Shown: positions 26,368 to 36,112, counted from the first letter of the stretch. The stretch is DNA of 64,000 nt from Streptomyces mutomycini (GCF_001700505.1 NZ_MAPV01000037.1:1-64000); one strand, 5' to 3'. Notes: generated by a model not told the origin, from the sequence alone. Translations and numbers: made by a program.

Positions 26368-26808
26368 ATGTATGGCTACGACCAGCACCAGGGTGCACAG
26401 CAGCAGATGGGCGGCGGCTACGGCGAGCAGCCGTTGTACCCCGAGCCCTCGCCGCCGTCCCTGGCCGACGCGGTACGGGCCTTCACGACCGGTTCGCTGT
26501 CCGCGGAGGACTTCCAGCAGATCTTCGCCACGGCCAAGGTCTACTGCCCGCGCGGCGACAATCCCGGCTTCCTGGCCCTCCACAACACCCAGCAGCCGGT
26601 GATCCCCATGTTCACGACGCTCAAGGAGCTCCGGAGCTACGCGGGCAAGGAGTCCAAGTACTTCGTGATCACCGGCGCCGAGGTGATCGACCTGCTGCCG
26701 ACCGGCTACGGGTTCGTCCTGGACATGGAGGGCGACCACCGCGTGGTCTTCGACGCCAAGGCGGTGGAGCAGATGGTGGACTTCGCGATGCGCCGCATGT
26801 ACGGCTGA
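26368..26808 (+). CDS. SseB-domain protein
   Basis: This 146-residue protein has a Gln/Gly/Tyr-rich N-terminus (about 1-30) followed by an SseB N-terminal-type fold (about 35-145). Family-like segments are LADAVRAFTTGSLSAEDF, VYCPRGDNPGFLALHNTQQP, VIPMFTTLKELRSYAGKESK and ITGAEVIDLLPTGYGFVLD. Streptomyces carry several such proteins near secretion and stress loci, with no biochemical role established. The ATG at 26368 fits a leaderless message. The gene ends before a 14-bp hairpin. Confidence 0.75.
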   Translation: MYGYDQHQGAQQQMGGGYGEQPLYPEPSPPSLADAVRAFTTGSLSAEDFQQIFATAKVYCPRGDNPGFLALHNTQQPVIPMFTTLKELRSYAGKESKYFVITGAEVIDLLPTGYGFVLDMEGDHRVVFDAKAVEQMVDFAMRRMYG

Positions 26809-26830
26809 GCGTCCGCGTCCCCAGGTGGCC

Positions 26831-26863
26831 CGAGGGCCCGCACCGTTCCGGTGCGGGCCCTCG
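26831..26863. terminator. terminator of sseB-like gene
   Basis: Perfect 14-base arms with a 5-base loop follow 22 bases after the stop codon. Confidence 0.75.
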
Positions 26864-26906
26864 TTGCTGTCCGGGGGCAGCGGGAATGGATGCCGCCTTG
26901 CAAGAT

Positions 26907-26926
26907 GTTCACTGTTCAACTAAATT
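26907..26926 (+). promoter_or_regulatory. tandem 7-mer operator plus -10 box of pirin gene
   Basis: GTTCACT and GTTCAAC stand in direct tandem (26907-26920), immediately followed by the likely -10 box TAAATT (26921-26926). The LLM promoter at 47750-47776 has the same order on the other strand. A repressor binding here would cover the promoter. Confidence 0.55.
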
Positions 26927-26956
26927 GGGATCAGAAGACTCCCGGAGGTGGCTCCC

Positions 26957-27913
26957 ATGCCCGCAGTGACCGTCGAAAACCCGCTGACCCTTCCGAAGGT
27001 CGCGGCCCAGGCCGAGGCCGTGGCCCGCCCCGTACTGACCGTCACGACCGCACCGAGCGGTTTCGAGGGCGAGGGGTTCCCGGTGCGGCGCGCCTTCGCC
27101 GGGATCAACTACCGGCACCTCGACCCGTTCATCATGATGGACCAGATGGGCGAGGTGGAGTACGCCGCGGGCGAGCCGAAGGGGACTCCCTGGCACCCGC
27201 ACCGCGGCTTCGAGACCGTCACGTACATCATCGACGGGAGCTTCATCCACCAGGACAGCAACGGTGGCGGCGGTTCCATCGAGAACGGTGACACCCAGTG
27301 GATGACGGCCGGCTCCGGCCTCCTCCACATCGAGACGCCGCCGGAGGCCCTCGTCATGTCCGGCGGCCTCTTCCACGGCCTCCAGCTCTGGGTGAACCTG
27401 CCGAAGTCCGACAAGATGATGGCGCCGCGCTACCAGGACATCCGTGGCGGCCAGGTCCAGCTCCTCGCCTCCCCGGACGGCGGTGCGCTGCTCCGTGTCA
27501 TCGCCGGTGAGCTCGACGGCCACGAGGGCCCGGGCATCACGCACACCCCGATCACCATGGTCCACGCGACGGTCCGGCCGGGCGCCGAGGTCACGCTGCC
27601 CTGGCGCGAGGAGTTCAACGGCCTCGCGTACGTCCTCGCCGGGCGCGGCAGCGTCGGCATGGAGCGCCGCCCCGTCCACACCGGACAGACCGCGGTCTTC
27701 GGCAAGGGGTCCTCGCTGACCGTCCGCGCCGACGAGGCGCAGGACGGCAACTCGCCCGACCTGGAGGTGGTGCTGCTCGGCGGGCGCCCGATCCGTGAGC
27801 CCATGGCGCACTACGGGCCGTTCGTCATGAACACCCAGGACGAGCTCAAGCAGGCCTTCGAGGACTTCCAGAAGGGCCGGCTGGGCACCGTTCCCGCCGT
27901 ACACGGGATGTAG
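26957..27913 (+). CDS. pirin-family cupin protein
   Basis: This 318-residue bicupin has its N-terminal metal site (about 50-130) in PWHPHRGFETVTYIIDG, which holds the paired histidines, and in HIETPPEALVMSGG. The C-terminal cupin (about 190-270) contains EFNGLAYVLAGRGSVG and lacks obvious metal ligands, as usual for pirins. Bacterial pirins include quercetin 2,3-dioxygenases and redox-responsive regulators; the activity here is unknown. ATG 26957 has GGAGG 8 bases upstream; GTG 26948 lies inside that ribosome site. The promoter carries the tandem GTTCAAC-type operator. Confidence 0.88.
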   Translation: MPAVTVENPLTLPKVAAQAEAVARPVLTVTTAPSGFEGEGFPVRRAFAGINYRHLDPFIMMDQMGEVEYAAGEPKGTPWHPHRGFETVTYIIDGSFIHQDSNGGGGSIENGDTQWMTAGSGLLHIETPPEALVMSGGLFHGLQLWVNLPKSDKMMAPRYQDIRGGQVQLLASPDGGALLRVIAGELDGHEGPGITHTPITMVHATVRPGAEVTLPWREEFNGLAYVLAGRGSVGMERRPVHTGQTAVFGKGSSLTVRADEAQDGNSPDLEVVLLGGRPIREPMAHYGPFVMNTQDELKQAFEDFQKGRLGTVPAVHGM

Positions 27914-28152
27914 CGCAACCGCACGGCTCCGCAAGGGCATCGGGCGCGGTGACGAACTGCCGGGACCGGACCTGCGTCCTGCGCCCGCGTCCGGTGCCCG
28001 CACCGCGGACTCCCCCGGGGTGCGGGCATCGTCGGAGGGCGGGGCGCATCCTCCCTGCGGACCACGGCATGTGACGTGGCGTCCGGCGGACGACGTCACC
28101 CGTACGCCCGCGCGGAAGGGCCACCGCTCCCGGCCCGTGATCGGGTGGGAGG

Positions 28153-29229
28153 GTGCCTACCCGCAAGCCCCTCCTGCCCGACGTCGCGCGGCGTACGGCC
28201 GCCTGGTGCGGTGTCCTGCTCCTGGCCGCCGGCGTCGCGGCAGTGGCCATCTGGCTCTGTGTAGCGCTCAAGACCGCGGTCACCCCGGTCCTGCTGGCCC
28301 TGCTCGGCACGGCGCTGCTGGGCCCCGTCCAGCGCTGGCTGACGGCTCACAGGGTGAACCGTTCGGTGGCGGCCGGACTGACCTGCGCCGCGCTCGTAGC
28401 GGTGGTCGGGGGCGCCGGCTACATCGTCGTCACCGCACTCGTCAACAGCGGCGAACAGATCGTGGACTCGCTGAAGGACACCGCGCAGTGGGTCATCGAC
28501 CACTTCGACATCGAGGGCGTGGCCGATGTGGACGATCTCGCGGACAACGCCAAGGAACTCGTCGGGAAGTTCGGCGCCAGCGCGGCGGGCGGACTGCTCA
28601 GCGGGATCAGCCTCATCGGGTCGCTCGTCGCCACGAGCGTCCTGGCGCTGCTGCTGACCTTCTTCTTCCTCCGCGACTCCGACCGTGCCGCGAGCCTCGC
28701 CCACAGCATCGCCCCGCGCGGCACGGGCGCCCTCGTGGAGGCCATGGGGCGCAGGGCCTTCGAGGCCGTCGAGGGGTTCATGCGCGGAACCACCTTCATC
28801 GCCCTGATCGACGCGCTGTGCATCACGGTGGGCCTGCTGATCCTGCGGGTGCCGGGTGCGGCGGGGCTCGGAGCGCTGGTGTTCGTCGGCGCCTACATCC
28901 CGTACCTGGGGGCGTTCCTCTCCGGCGCAGTCGCCGTGCTCGTCGCCCTCGCGGACCGGGGCTTCGTCATCGCGCTCTGGGTGCTGGGGGTGGTGCTCGC
29001 CGTCCAGGTGCTGGAGGGCCATGTGCTCCAGCCCGTCATCCAGAGCCGTACCGTCCAGATGCACCCCGCCATGATCATGGTCGCGCTGACCGCGGGCGCG
29101 AGCGTCGCGGGGCTGCTGGGCATGCTGCTGGCGGTGCCCCTGTGCGCCGCGGCCTCCGGGGTGATCGGCGAACTCCGCAAGGGGTACGAGGCCGGCGGCG
29201 ACCAGCCCGCGGTGCCCGGGAGCTCATGA
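28153..29229 (+). CDS. AI-2E (PerM/YdiK) family membrane protein
   Basis: This 358-residue multi-pass protein has about 7-8 helices, including GVLLLAAGVAAVAIWLCVAL, VTPVLLALLGTALLG, LVATSVLALLLTFFFLRDSD, LIDALCITVGLLILRVPGAA, GLGALVFVGAYIPYLGAFL and SVAGLLGMLLAVPLCAAASGV. The region GAYIPYLGAFLSGAVAVLVAL and the segment EGHVLQPVIQSRTVQMHP near residue 290 are family signatures. Members export small molecules or ions; only a few act on autoinducer-2. GTG 28153 is the first possible start after an in-frame stop, but GGGAGG touches it, so a later start is possible. The gene converges on, and overlaps by 6 bases, the SpoIIE gene. Confidence 0.82.
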   Translation: MPTRKPLLPDVARRTAAWCGVLLLAAGVAAVAIWLCVALKTAVTPVLLALLGTALLGPVQRWLTAHRVNRSVAAGLTCAALVAVVGGAGYIVVTALVNSGEQIVDSLKDTAQWVIDHFDIEGVADVDDLADNAKELVGKFGASAAGGLLSGISLIGSLVATSVLALLLTFFFLRDSDRAASLAHSIAPRGTGALVEAMGRRAFEAVEGFMRGTTFIALIDALCITVGLLILRVPGAAGLGALVFVGAYIPYLGAFLSGAVAVLVALADRGFVIALWVLGVVLAVQVLEGHVLQPVIQSRTVQMHPAMIMVALTAGASVAGLLGMLLAVPLCAAASGVIGELRKGYEAGGDQPAVPGSS

Positions 29230-31338
29230 GCCGACGAAAACGCTCGGCTCCGCCGACTCGTACAGCTCGAACCAGATCGACTTCCCCTCGCCCCTCGGGT
29301 CCACCCCCCACGCGGCGGCGAGCATCTCCATCAGCATCAGCCCGCGGCCGCTGGACGCCATCTCCCCCGGCCGCCGCTTGTGCGGAAGCTCGTCGCTGGC
29401 GTCGGCCACCTCGACACGCAGCCGCCGCTCGCCCCGCTCTCCCGTCACCTCCGCCACGAGCAGCGCGTCCCCGTCCGTGTGCATGAGCACGTTCGTGGAC
29501 ATCTCGGAGACCATCAGCTCCGCGGAGTCGACCTGCTCCGCGTCCGCCCAGTCGTGCAGCAGCTCCCGCACCTGCTGCCGGGCGGCCGCGACGCGCTCGG
29601 GCTCCGCCTGGGCGATGGTCATGGCCGAGCGCCGCCCCGGGGCCCTGCGCGTACGCAGTCCGTCGCGGCGCAGCAGCAGGACCGCGATGTCATCCTCACG
29701 GCGGTCCACCAGCGGTCCGGTCGTGTAGTGCGAGTCGGGGCCGTGCACTGCCTGTACGAGGGCGTCCGCGAGCTCCTCCAGGTCCTTGACGGGCTTCTCC
29801 AGGACCGGCCTGAGCCTGGTCCATCCGGTGGCCATGTCGTGTCCGCCGGTCTCGATGAGCCCGTCCGTGCACAGCATGATCGTCTCGCCGGGCCCCAGGA
29901 CGACGCGGGTCGTCGGGTAGTCGGCGTCCTTCTCGACGCCCAGGGGCAGCCCTCCGGCCGTCTGCCGGATCACCGCGGTGCCGTCGATGCTGATCACCAC
30001 GGGGTCCGGGTGGCCCGCCCGTGCGACGTCGAGGGTCCCGGTCTCGGGGTCGGCCTCCGCGTACAGGCAGGTCGCGAAGCGCGTCGCGTCGGACGGCTCC
30101 TCCCCGTCCGCCAGGTCGTACGCCTCCGTCAGCCCTGACAGGAAGCGGGAGGCGCGGGAGAGCACGGCATCGGGGCGGTGTCCCTCGGAGGCGTACGCGC
30201 GCAGTGCGATCCGCAGCTGGCCCATCAGGCCCGCCGCCCGCACGTCGTGGCCCTGGACGTCGCCGATCACGAGGGCGATACGGCCGTTGGGGAGCGGGAT
30301 CGTGTCGTACCAGTCGCCGCCGACCTGGAGTCCGCCTCCCGTCGGGATGTAGCGGGCCGCGACCACCAGCCCGGGCACGCCGGGGCCGAGGGACGGCTTC
30401 ATCGCCCTCTGCAGGCCCAGCGACAGCTCGCGCTCGGTCTCGGCCGCACCGGCGCGGGTCAGGGCCTGGGCGAGCATCCTGGCCACCGTCGTCAGCACGG
30501 AGCGCTCGTCCGGCGAGAAGGCCACGCTGTGGCGGAACCCGGCCATCCAGGCGCCCATGGTGATCCCCGACGAGATCAGCGGCAGGAAGGCCCAGGAGCG
30601 GCGCCCGAAATCACGGGCGAGGGGCCAGGCCGCCGGGAAGCGCTCCCGGTACTCCTCGGGAGAAGCCAGATAGATGGCCTGCCCGGTGCGCACGACCTCG
30701 GCGGCCGGATAGTCCGTCTGCAGGGGCATGTCGGTGAACGGCTTCTCGTCGCCGACGTTGTGCCCGTGGTGCCCGACGACCGTCAGCCGCTCACCCGAGA
30801 CCCCGAAGACGGCGAGCCCGTCCGGCGAGAAGCCGGGCATGGAGAGCGAACCGGCGACCCGCAGGACCTCCTCGGTGGACCCCGCCTCGGCCAGCGCCCG
30901 CCCGGCGTCCAGCAGGAACGCTTCCCGCGACCGTCGCCAGTCGCCCGTGAGCGGGGTCTGCGCCGCGGATGCCTCCGGGGGCTGGGCGACCTCCTGGAGA
31001 ATGCCCATCAGTACGTACTGGTGACGGCCGGGCGAGTCGACCGGGACCGGCTTCGACCGGCTGCGCACCGTCCGTACCACCGCGCCGTGCTCGTCCACGA
31101 TCCGCAGCCGGGCCTCGGCGACGGTGTCCTCGGCGATCGCGAAGTTCACCACGCCGTCGATCTCGTTCCAGTCGGCGGGGTGGAAGCGCGGGCGCACCTC
31201 CTCGCCGGGGCGCACGACGGGCTCGGCGGGCAGGCCCAGGAGTCTTGCCGCCTCGGCGTCGAGCGATACCGTGCCCGCGGAGCTGTCCCAGCTCCACATG
31301 CCCGTTCCGATCGCAGCCAGGATCTCCTCGGTACGCAT
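29224..31338 (-). CDS. PAS-GAF-SpoIIE phosphatase with histidine-kinase-like ATPase domain
   Basis: This 704-residue partner-switching regulator has a PAS sensor (about 1-115, IGTGMWSWDSSAGTVSLD), a GAF domain (about 145-300) and a PP2C/SpoIIE phosphatase (about 320-530; VGGDWYDTIPLPNGRIALVIGDVQGHD, LGPGETIMLCTDGLIE). A HATPase_c domain ends the protein (about 570-700; VSEMSTNVLMHTDGDAL, SSGRGLMLMEMLA). It should both phosphorylate and dephosphorylate anti-anti-sigma proteins and so control alternative sigma factors, whose genes are not nearby. TAAAGT 6 bases before the ATG suggests a leaderless message. Confidence 0.88.
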   Translation of the reverse strand: MRTEEILAAIGTGMWSWDSSAGTVSLDAEAARLLGLPAEPVVRPGEEVRPRFHPADWNEIDGVVNFAIAEDTVAEARLRIVDEHGAVVRTVRSRSKPVPVDSPGRHQYVLMGILQEVAQPPEASAAQTPLTGDWRRSREAFLLDAGRALAEAGSTEEVLRVAGSLSMPGFSPDGLAVFGVSGERLTVVGHHGHNVGDEKPFTDMPLQTDYPAAEVVRTGQAIYLASPEEYRERFPAAWPLARDFGRRSWAFLPLISSGITMGAWMAGFRHSVAFSPDERSVLTTVARMLAQALTRAGAAETERELSLGLQRAMKPSLGPGVPGLVVAARYIPTGGGLQVGGDWYDTIPLPNGRIALVIGDVQGHDVRAAGLMGQLRIALRAYASEGHRPDAVLSRASRFLSGLTEAYDLADGEEPSDATRFATCLYAEADPETGTLDVARAGHPDPVVISIDGTAVIRQTAGGLPLGVEKDADYPTTRVVLGPGETIMLCTDGLIETGGHDMATGWTRLRPVLEKPVKDLEELADALVQAVHGPDSHYTTGPLVDRREDDIAVLLLRRDGLRTRRAPGRRSAMTIAQAEPERVAAARQQVRELLHDWADAEQVDSAELMVSEMSTNVLMHTDGDALLVAEVTGERGERRLRVEVADASDELPHKRRPGEMASSGRGLMLMEMLAAAWGVDPRGEGKSIWFELYESAEPSVFVGS

Positions 31339-31344
31339 TGCCCC

Positions 31345-31350
31345 ACTTTA
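31345..31350 (-). promoter_or_regulatory. -10 box TAAAGT of SpoIIE-type gene
   Basis: On the minus strand TAAAGT ends 6 bases before the ATG at 31338, as in leaderless promoters. Confidence 0.4.
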
Positions 31351-31524
31351 GGAAGATGTTCTGCGCGGTCGCCACCGAGGGACCGCCTCCGGCGGCCGCC
31401 CTCCGGGGGCCGTCGGGTGCGTCTCGGACAGCCGTGCGGCGACAATGCCAATGAAGCGGTGTGTCCACGGGCGGTAGCCTGGGGTGTCAATCCACCCCGA
31501 ACCGCGAAGACTGGATGAACGACG

Positions 31525-33342
31525 ATGCATCGGTACAGGTCCCACACCTGCGGCGAGCTCCGCGCCTCTGACGTCGGCTCCGACGTCCGGCTGAGCGGCT
31601 GGCTGCACAATCGCCGAGACCTGGGTGGCATCCTCTTCATCGATCTGCGCGACCACTACGGTCTGGTGCAGCTCGTCGCCCGCCCGGGCACCCCCGGCAA
31701 CGACGCCCTGTCGAAGCTGACCAAGGAGACCGTCGTCCGGATCGACGGCAAGGTCTCCGCGCGCGGCGCCGACAACGTCAACCCGGAGCTCCCGACCGGT
31801 GAGATCGAGATCGAGGTCACCGAGGTCGAGGTGCTGGGCGAGGCCGCCCCGCTGCCCTTCACGATCAACGCCGAGGACGGGGTCAACGAGGAGCGGCGCC
31901 TGGAGTACCGCTTCCTCGACCTGCGCCGCGAGCGCATGCACCGCAACATCATGCTGCGCTCGTCCGTCATCGCCTCGATCCGCTCCAAGATGGTGGCCCT
32001 CGGCTTCAACGAGATGGCGACCCCGATCCTCGCCGCGACGTCCCCCGAGGGCGCCCGCGACTTCGTGGTCCCGTCCCGTCTGAACCCGGGCAAGTTCTAC
32101 GCCCTTCCGCAGGCCCCGCAGCAGTTCAAGCAGCTGCTGATGATCTCCGGCTTCGACCGCTACTTCCAGATCGCGCCGTGCTTCCGCGACGAGGACGCAC
32201 GCGCCGACCGGTCGCCCGGCGAGTTCTACCAGCTCGACGTCGAGATGTCGTTCGTCGAGCAGGAGGACGTCTTCCAGCCGATCGAGAAGCTCATGACCGA
32301 GCTCTTCGAGGAGTTCGGCAACGGCCGCCACGTGACCTCGCCGTTCCCGCGCATCCCCTTCCGTGAGTCGATGCTGAAGTACGGCAACGACAAGCCGGAC
32401 CTGCGGGCCCAGCTGGAACTCGTCGACATCTCCGACATCTTCGCGGACTCGGAGTTCAAGGCCTTCGCCGGCAAGCACGTCCGCGCCCTTCCGGTACCGG
32501 ACACCGCGGGCCAGTCCCGGAAGTTCTTCGACGGTCTCGGCGCGTACGCGGTCGAGCACGGCGCCAAGGGCCTCGCCTGGGTGCGCGTCGGCGAGGACGG
32601 CACCCTGGCGGGCCCGATCGCCAAGTTCCTCACCGAGACGGACATCAAGACCCTCACCGAGCGTCTCTCCCTCGTGCCCGGACACGCCGTCTTCTTCGGT
32701 GCGGGCGAGTTCGACGAGGTCTCCAAGATCATGTCCGTCGTCCGCGTCGAGGCCGCCAAGCGCGCCGGTCACTTCGAGGAGGGCGTCTTCCGCTTCTGCT
32801 GGATCGTCGACTTCCCGATGTACGAGAAGGACGAGGACACCGGCAGGATCGACTTCTCGCACAACCCGTTCTCCATGCCCCAGGGCGGCATGAAGGACCT
32901 GGAGGAGAAGGACCCGCTCGACATCCTGGCGTGGCAGTACGACATCGTCTGCAACGGCATCGAGCTGTCCTCCGGTGCCATCCGTAACCACGAGCCCGAG
33001 GTCATGCTGAAGGCCTTCGCGATCGCCGGTTACGAGGCGGAGACCGTCGAGAGGGAGTTCGCGGGCATGCTGCGCGCGTTCCGTCTCGGCGCCCCGCCGC
33101 ACGGTGGCATCGCCCCGGGCGTCGACCGCATTGTGATGCTGCTCGCCGACGAGCCCAACATCCGCGAGACGATCGCCTTCCCGCTCAACGGCAACGCCCA
33201 GGACCTGATGATGGGTGCTCCGTCCGTGCTGGACGAGGCCCGGCTGCGCGAGCTGAACATCCAGCTCCGTAAGCCCGCCGCGCCGGCGAAGGACAAGGCC
33301 GAGGCCAAGGACTCGGTGGCGAGGGACACCGGCGCGAAGTAG
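31525..33342 (+). CDS. aspS: aspartyl-tRNA synthetase
   Basis: This class II enzyme charges tRNA-Asp, possibly also tRNA-Asn in non-discriminating forms. The 605-residue bacterial type has an OB anticodon domain (about 1-110, [21 protein letters not shown]), class II motif 1, and motif 2 in [20 protein letters not shown] near residue 220. The GAD insertion domain (about 300-420) is present, and motif 3 in [18 protein letters not shown] is near 535. A Lys/Ala/Glu-rich tail ends the protein. ATG 31525 has no strong ribosome site. The gene is monocistronic, closed by a 19-bp hairpin that carries a parS-like sequence. Confidence 0.95.
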   Translation: MHRYRSHTCGELRASDVGSDVRLSGWLHNRRDLGGILFIDLRDHYGLVQLVARPGTPGNDALSKLTKETVVRIDGKVSARGADNVNPELPTGEIEIEVTEVEVLGEAAPLPFTINAEDGVNEERRLEYRFLDLRRERMHRNIMLRSSVIASIRSKMVALGFNEMATPILAATSPEGARDFVVPSRLNPGKFYALPQAPQQFKQLLMISGFDRYFQIAPCFRDEDARADRSPGEFYQLDVEMSFVEQEDVFQPIEKLMTELFEEFGNGRHVTSPFPRIPFRESMLKYGNDKPDLRAQLELVDISDIFADSEFKAFAGKHVRALPVPDTAGQSRKFFDGLGAYAVEHGAKGLAWVRVGEDGTLAGPIAKFLTETDIKTLTERLSLVPGHAVFFGAGEFDEVSKIMSVVRVEAAKRAGHFEEGVFRFCWIVDFPMYEKDEDTGRIDFSHNPFSMPQGGMKDLEEKDPLDILAWQYDIVCNGIELSSGAIRNHEPEVMLKAFAIAGYEAETVEREFAGMLRAFRLGAPPHGGIAPGVDRIVMLLADEPNIRETIAFPLNGNAQDLMMGAPSVLDEARLRELNIQLRKPAAPAKDKAEAKDSVARDTGAK

Positions 33343-33362
33343 GCGTCGGCGATTCCGCTCCG

Positions 33363-33376
33363 GTTCCACGTGAAAC
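33363..33376. other. parS: parS-like site, one mismatch
   Basis: The site reads GTTCCACGTGAAAC, 13 of 14 bases of parS. A second half-site (GTTTCACGT, 33402-33410) lies in the opposite arm of the aspS terminator. Confidence 0.55.
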
Positions 33377-33409
33377 AGTCCCCGGCCACCGGCCGGGGAC
33401 TGTTTCACG
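33369..33409. terminator. aspS terminator
   Basis: Perfect 19-base arms (33369-33387, 33391-33409) with a 3-base loop lie 27 bases after the aspS stop. Confidence 0.8.
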
Positions 33410-33659
33410 TTTCGGTGCTGCCGGTGGGGACCCGCACACAAGAAGGACCTGACCCGCCGCCGGGTGATCCTCGCCGGTGGAGCGGTCCACGGTTCCGGGC
33501 TCTCTTCCTGCGTACGGGTGGACCATGCGGGACTTTGCGGACCTCGGGTGCCCGGACCGGGTACATCCCGATGGCCCTCGGTTCCGGTTCGGCGCCGTCG
33601 GGCCCGGCACGGACTGGCACGGGAAGTGCTCGTCCGCCCTCACCGAGGAGTTCCGCACC

Positions 33660-34421
33660 GTGTCCGTCCCGCGTCGCCCGTACGTCATGCTCGTCGCCCT
33701 GTGCCTGCTGGTCATCGGCTGTTCCGCCGGGGCGGTGCAGACCTTCGACCCGTCTGGACCCCGCGATGCGGCCGGTCCCGGACCGGCAGCCGCGGAAGCC
33801 CGTTCCGTGGAGCCCCTCCGCCGCCCTGGGGAGATTCCGGATCTGGGTCCGCGGACCCGGGCGCAGATCCCCGCAGAGACCCGGCAGGTCGTCGTGGTGA
33901 CCGGCCAGGGTCCGGATTCGAACCGATCCGCGGTGGTGCTCCACAACCTCGACGACCCCGCTCTCGGCTGGAGACCCGGGGCGGGCCCCTGGCCCGCCCA
34001 CAACGGCAGGGAGGGCTGGACGGACCACCATCTCGCTGGCGACCTCCGGTCCCCCGTCGGGGTCTTCGGCCTCACCGACGCGGGCGGGCGGCTGCCGGAC
34101 CCCGGCTCCCTGCTTCCGTACGACGAGCAGTCCCGTTTCGCGGTGAGTGGCGAGGGCTTCCTGGGGGAGCCGCTCGAAGGCTCCTTCGACTACGTCGTCG
34201 CCATCAACTACAACCGCACCCCCGGCACGAGTCCGCTGGACCGCACCCGGCCGCTCGGCGGGGAACGGGGCGGCGGCATCTGGGTCCACGTGGACCACGG
34301 TGGCCCCACCCAGGGCTGCGTCTCACTGACCGAGGACCGGATGCGAGAGCTCCTGCTCACCCTGGACCCCGCGAAGTACCCCGTGATCGTGATGGGGGAC
34401 GCCGCGTCGCTGGCCCGGTGA
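33660..34421 (+). CDS. L,D-transpeptidase (YkuD)-like lipoprotein
   Basis: This 253-residue exported protein starts with a lipoprotein signal (SVPRRPYVMLVALCLLVIGC, lipobox LVIGC, cysteine at about 20), so it is probably membrane-anchored outside. The C-terminal catalytic-like segment has VHVDHGGPTQGCVSLTEDRM, matching the YkuD motif with active-site Cys and upstream His. It resembles Streptomyces L,D-transpeptidase homologues that crosslink or tether peptidoglycan, although the ErfK-like core is divergent and activity is unproven. GTG 33660 has GAGGAG 9 bases upstream. The longer frame to 33477 would bury the signal peptide internally. Confidence 0.78.
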   Translation: MSVPRRPYVMLVALCLLVIGCSAGAVQTFDPSGPRDAAGPGPAAAEARSVEPLRRPGEIPDLGPRTRAQIPAETRQVVVVTGQGPDSNRSAVVLHNLDDPALGWRPGAGPWPAHNGREGWTDHHLAGDLRSPVGVFGLTDAGGRLPDPGSLLPYDEQSRFAVSGEGFLGEPLEGSFDYVVAINYNRTPGTSPLDRTRPLGGERGGGIWVHVDHGGPTQGCVSLTEDRMRELLLTLDPAKYPVIVMGDAASLAR

Positions 34422-34439
34422 GACGAGGAACGGCTCGTA

Positions 34440-34485
34440 CGCAGGAGCCCGGGCCCCGATGTCTCCGGGGGCCCGGGCTCCTGCG
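34440..34485. terminator. bidirectional hairpin between YkuD gene and metG
   Basis: Perfect 18-base arms (34440-34457, 34468-34485) with a 10-base loop lie between convergent genes. Confidence 0.8.
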
Positions 34486-34498
34486 GCGCGTATGCCGC

Positions 34499-36112
34499 TT
34501 ACGCGGGCTTCTCCTCCAGACGCGGGAACAGCACCGCGCCCTTCGTCACCGTCGAGCCGACGGGCAGCCGGCCCCAGTCGCCCGCGTCCCCCACCCGCTG
34601 GTCGGCCAGGGCGCCGAGGGACGCCTCCGCGCCCAGGGACTCCCACAGCTTCTGCGAGGTGTCCGGCATCACGGCGTTCAGCAGGACCGCGACACCGCGC
34701 AGCGACTCGGCCGCCGTGTACAGGATGGTCGCCAGCCGGGCCTGGCCCTCCGGCGACTCGTCCTTGGCGACCTTCCACGGCTCCTGCTCCGTGATGTAGC
34801 CGTTGACCTGCTTCACGAAGTCGAAGACCGCCAGGATGCCGCCCTGGAAGTCCAGCTCCTCGCCGATCTTCAGGTCCGCCGCGGCGACGGCCCGCGCGAG
34901 GCCCTCCTGGACCGCCCGCTCGGCGTCACCGGATGCCGTGGCCTCCGGGAGCGCGCCGCCGAAGTACTTGCCGACCATGGCCGCGACGCGCGAGGCGAGG
35001 TTGCCGTAGTCGTTGGCGAGCTCCGAGGTGTAGCGGGCGCTGAAGTCCTCCCAGGAGAACGAGCCGTCGCTGCCGTACGCGATGGCCCGCAGGAAGTACC
35101 AGCGGTACGCGTCCACGCCGAAGTGCGAGGTCAGGTCCTGCGGCTTGATGCCCGTCAGGTTCGACTTGGACATCTTCTCGCCGCCGACCATCAGCCAGCC
35201 GTTGGCGACGACCTTGCCGGGGACCGGCAGGCCCTGCGCCATCAGCATCGCCGGCCAGATGACCGAGTGGAAGCGCAGGATGTCCTTGCCGATCAGGTGC
35301 ACGTCCGCCGGGAAGGTGCCGTCGAACTTCTCCTGGTTGGCGCCGTAGCCGACCGCCGTCGCGTAGTTGAGCAGGGCGTCGATCCACACGTAGATGACGT
35401 GCTTCGGGTCCCACGGCACCGGGACGCCCCAGTCGAACGTGGAGCGGGAGATCGACAGGTCCTGCAGGCCCTGCTTGACGAAGTTCACGATCTCGTTGCG
35501 GGCGGACTCGGGCTGGATGAAGCCCGGGTTGGCCGCGTAGAACTCCATGAGCTTCGGGCCGTACTCGCTCAGCTTGAAGAAGTAGTTCTCCTCCTTGAGG
35601 AGCTCCACCGGCTTCTTGTGGATCGGGCACAGTTTCGTGCCGTCCTCGGACTCGATCAGGTCGCCGGGGAGTTTGTACTCCTCGCAGCCCACGCAGTACG
35701 GGCCTTCGTACCCGCCCTTGTAGATCTGGTCCTTGTCGAACAGGTCCTGCACGAACTCCTGCACACGGTCCGTGTGCCGCTTCTCCGTCGTACGGATGAA
35801 GTCGTCGTTCGCGATGTTCAGGTGCTCCCAGAGGGGCTTCCATGCCTCCTCGACGAGCTTGTCGCACCAGGCCTGGGGCGTGACGTCGTTCGCCTCGGCC
35901 GTGCGCATGATCTTCTGACCGTGCTCGTCCGTGCCGGTGAGGTACCACACCTTCTCGCCGCGCTGGCGGTGCCAGCGGGTGAGCACGTCGCCTGCGACGG
36001 TCGTATAGGCGTGGCCCAGGTGAGGAGCGTCGTTGACGTAGTAGATGGGGGTCGATACGTAGAAACTCTTCACGCCGTCGCCCCCTTGCTTCTCGGATCC
36101 AGTGGCCGCCAT
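34499..36112 (-). CDS. metG: methionyl-tRNA synthetase
   Basis: This class I enzyme charges tRNA-Met and initiator tRNA. The 537-residue protein has the HIGH-type signature PHLGHAY (near residue 28) and a zinc knuckle with CVGCEEYKL and CPIHKK, so one Cys pair plus Cys/His. The KMSKS loop is at EKMSKSNLTG near 325, followed by the helical anticodon domain. It ends without the EMAP-like tRNA-binding domain found in longer forms. ATG 36112 has AGGA about 8 bases upstream. It is convergent with the YkuD gene across a strong hairpin. Confidence 0.95.
   Translation of the reverse strand: MAATGSEKQGGDGVKSFYVSTPIYYVNDAPHLGHAYTTVAGDVLTRWHRQRGEKVWYLTGTDEHGQKIMRTAEANDVTPQAWCDKLVEEAWKPLWEHLNIANDDFIRTTEKRHTDRVQEFVQDLFDKDQIYKGGYEGPYCVGCEEYKLPGDLIESEDGTKLCPIHKKPVELLKEENYFFKLSEYGPKLMEFYAANPGFIQPESARNEIVNFVKQGLQDLSISRSTFDWGVPVPWDPKHVIYVWIDALLNYATAVGYGANQEKFDGTFPADVHLIGKDILRFHSVIWPAMLMAQGLPVPGKVVANGWLMVGGEKMSKSNLTGIKPQDLTSHFGVDAYRWYFLRAIAYGSDGSFSWEDFSARYTSELANDYGNLASRVAAMVGKYFGGALPEATASGDAERAVQEGLARAVAAADLKIGEELDFQGGILAVFDFVKQVNGYITEQEPWKVAKDESPEGQARLATILYTAAESLRGVAVLLNAVMPDTSQKLWESLGAEASLGALADQRVGDAGDWGRLPVGSTVTKGAVLFPRLEEKPA

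Larger units (their letters stand above)
33343..33659. other. gene-free stretch between aspS and the YkuD lipoprotein gene
   Basis: This stretch contains the aspS terminator and parS-like site (33363-33415). Beyond that the sequence stays open in one frame to 33477 but shows no family features. The downstream gene starts at GTG 33660. Confidence 0.5.

Noticed and set aside
34283-34296. Palindrome GGTCCACGTGGACC resembling parS
   Set aside because: The flanks do not match parS (GGTCC instead of GTTTC), and it encodes the conserved VHVDH of the YkuD protein.
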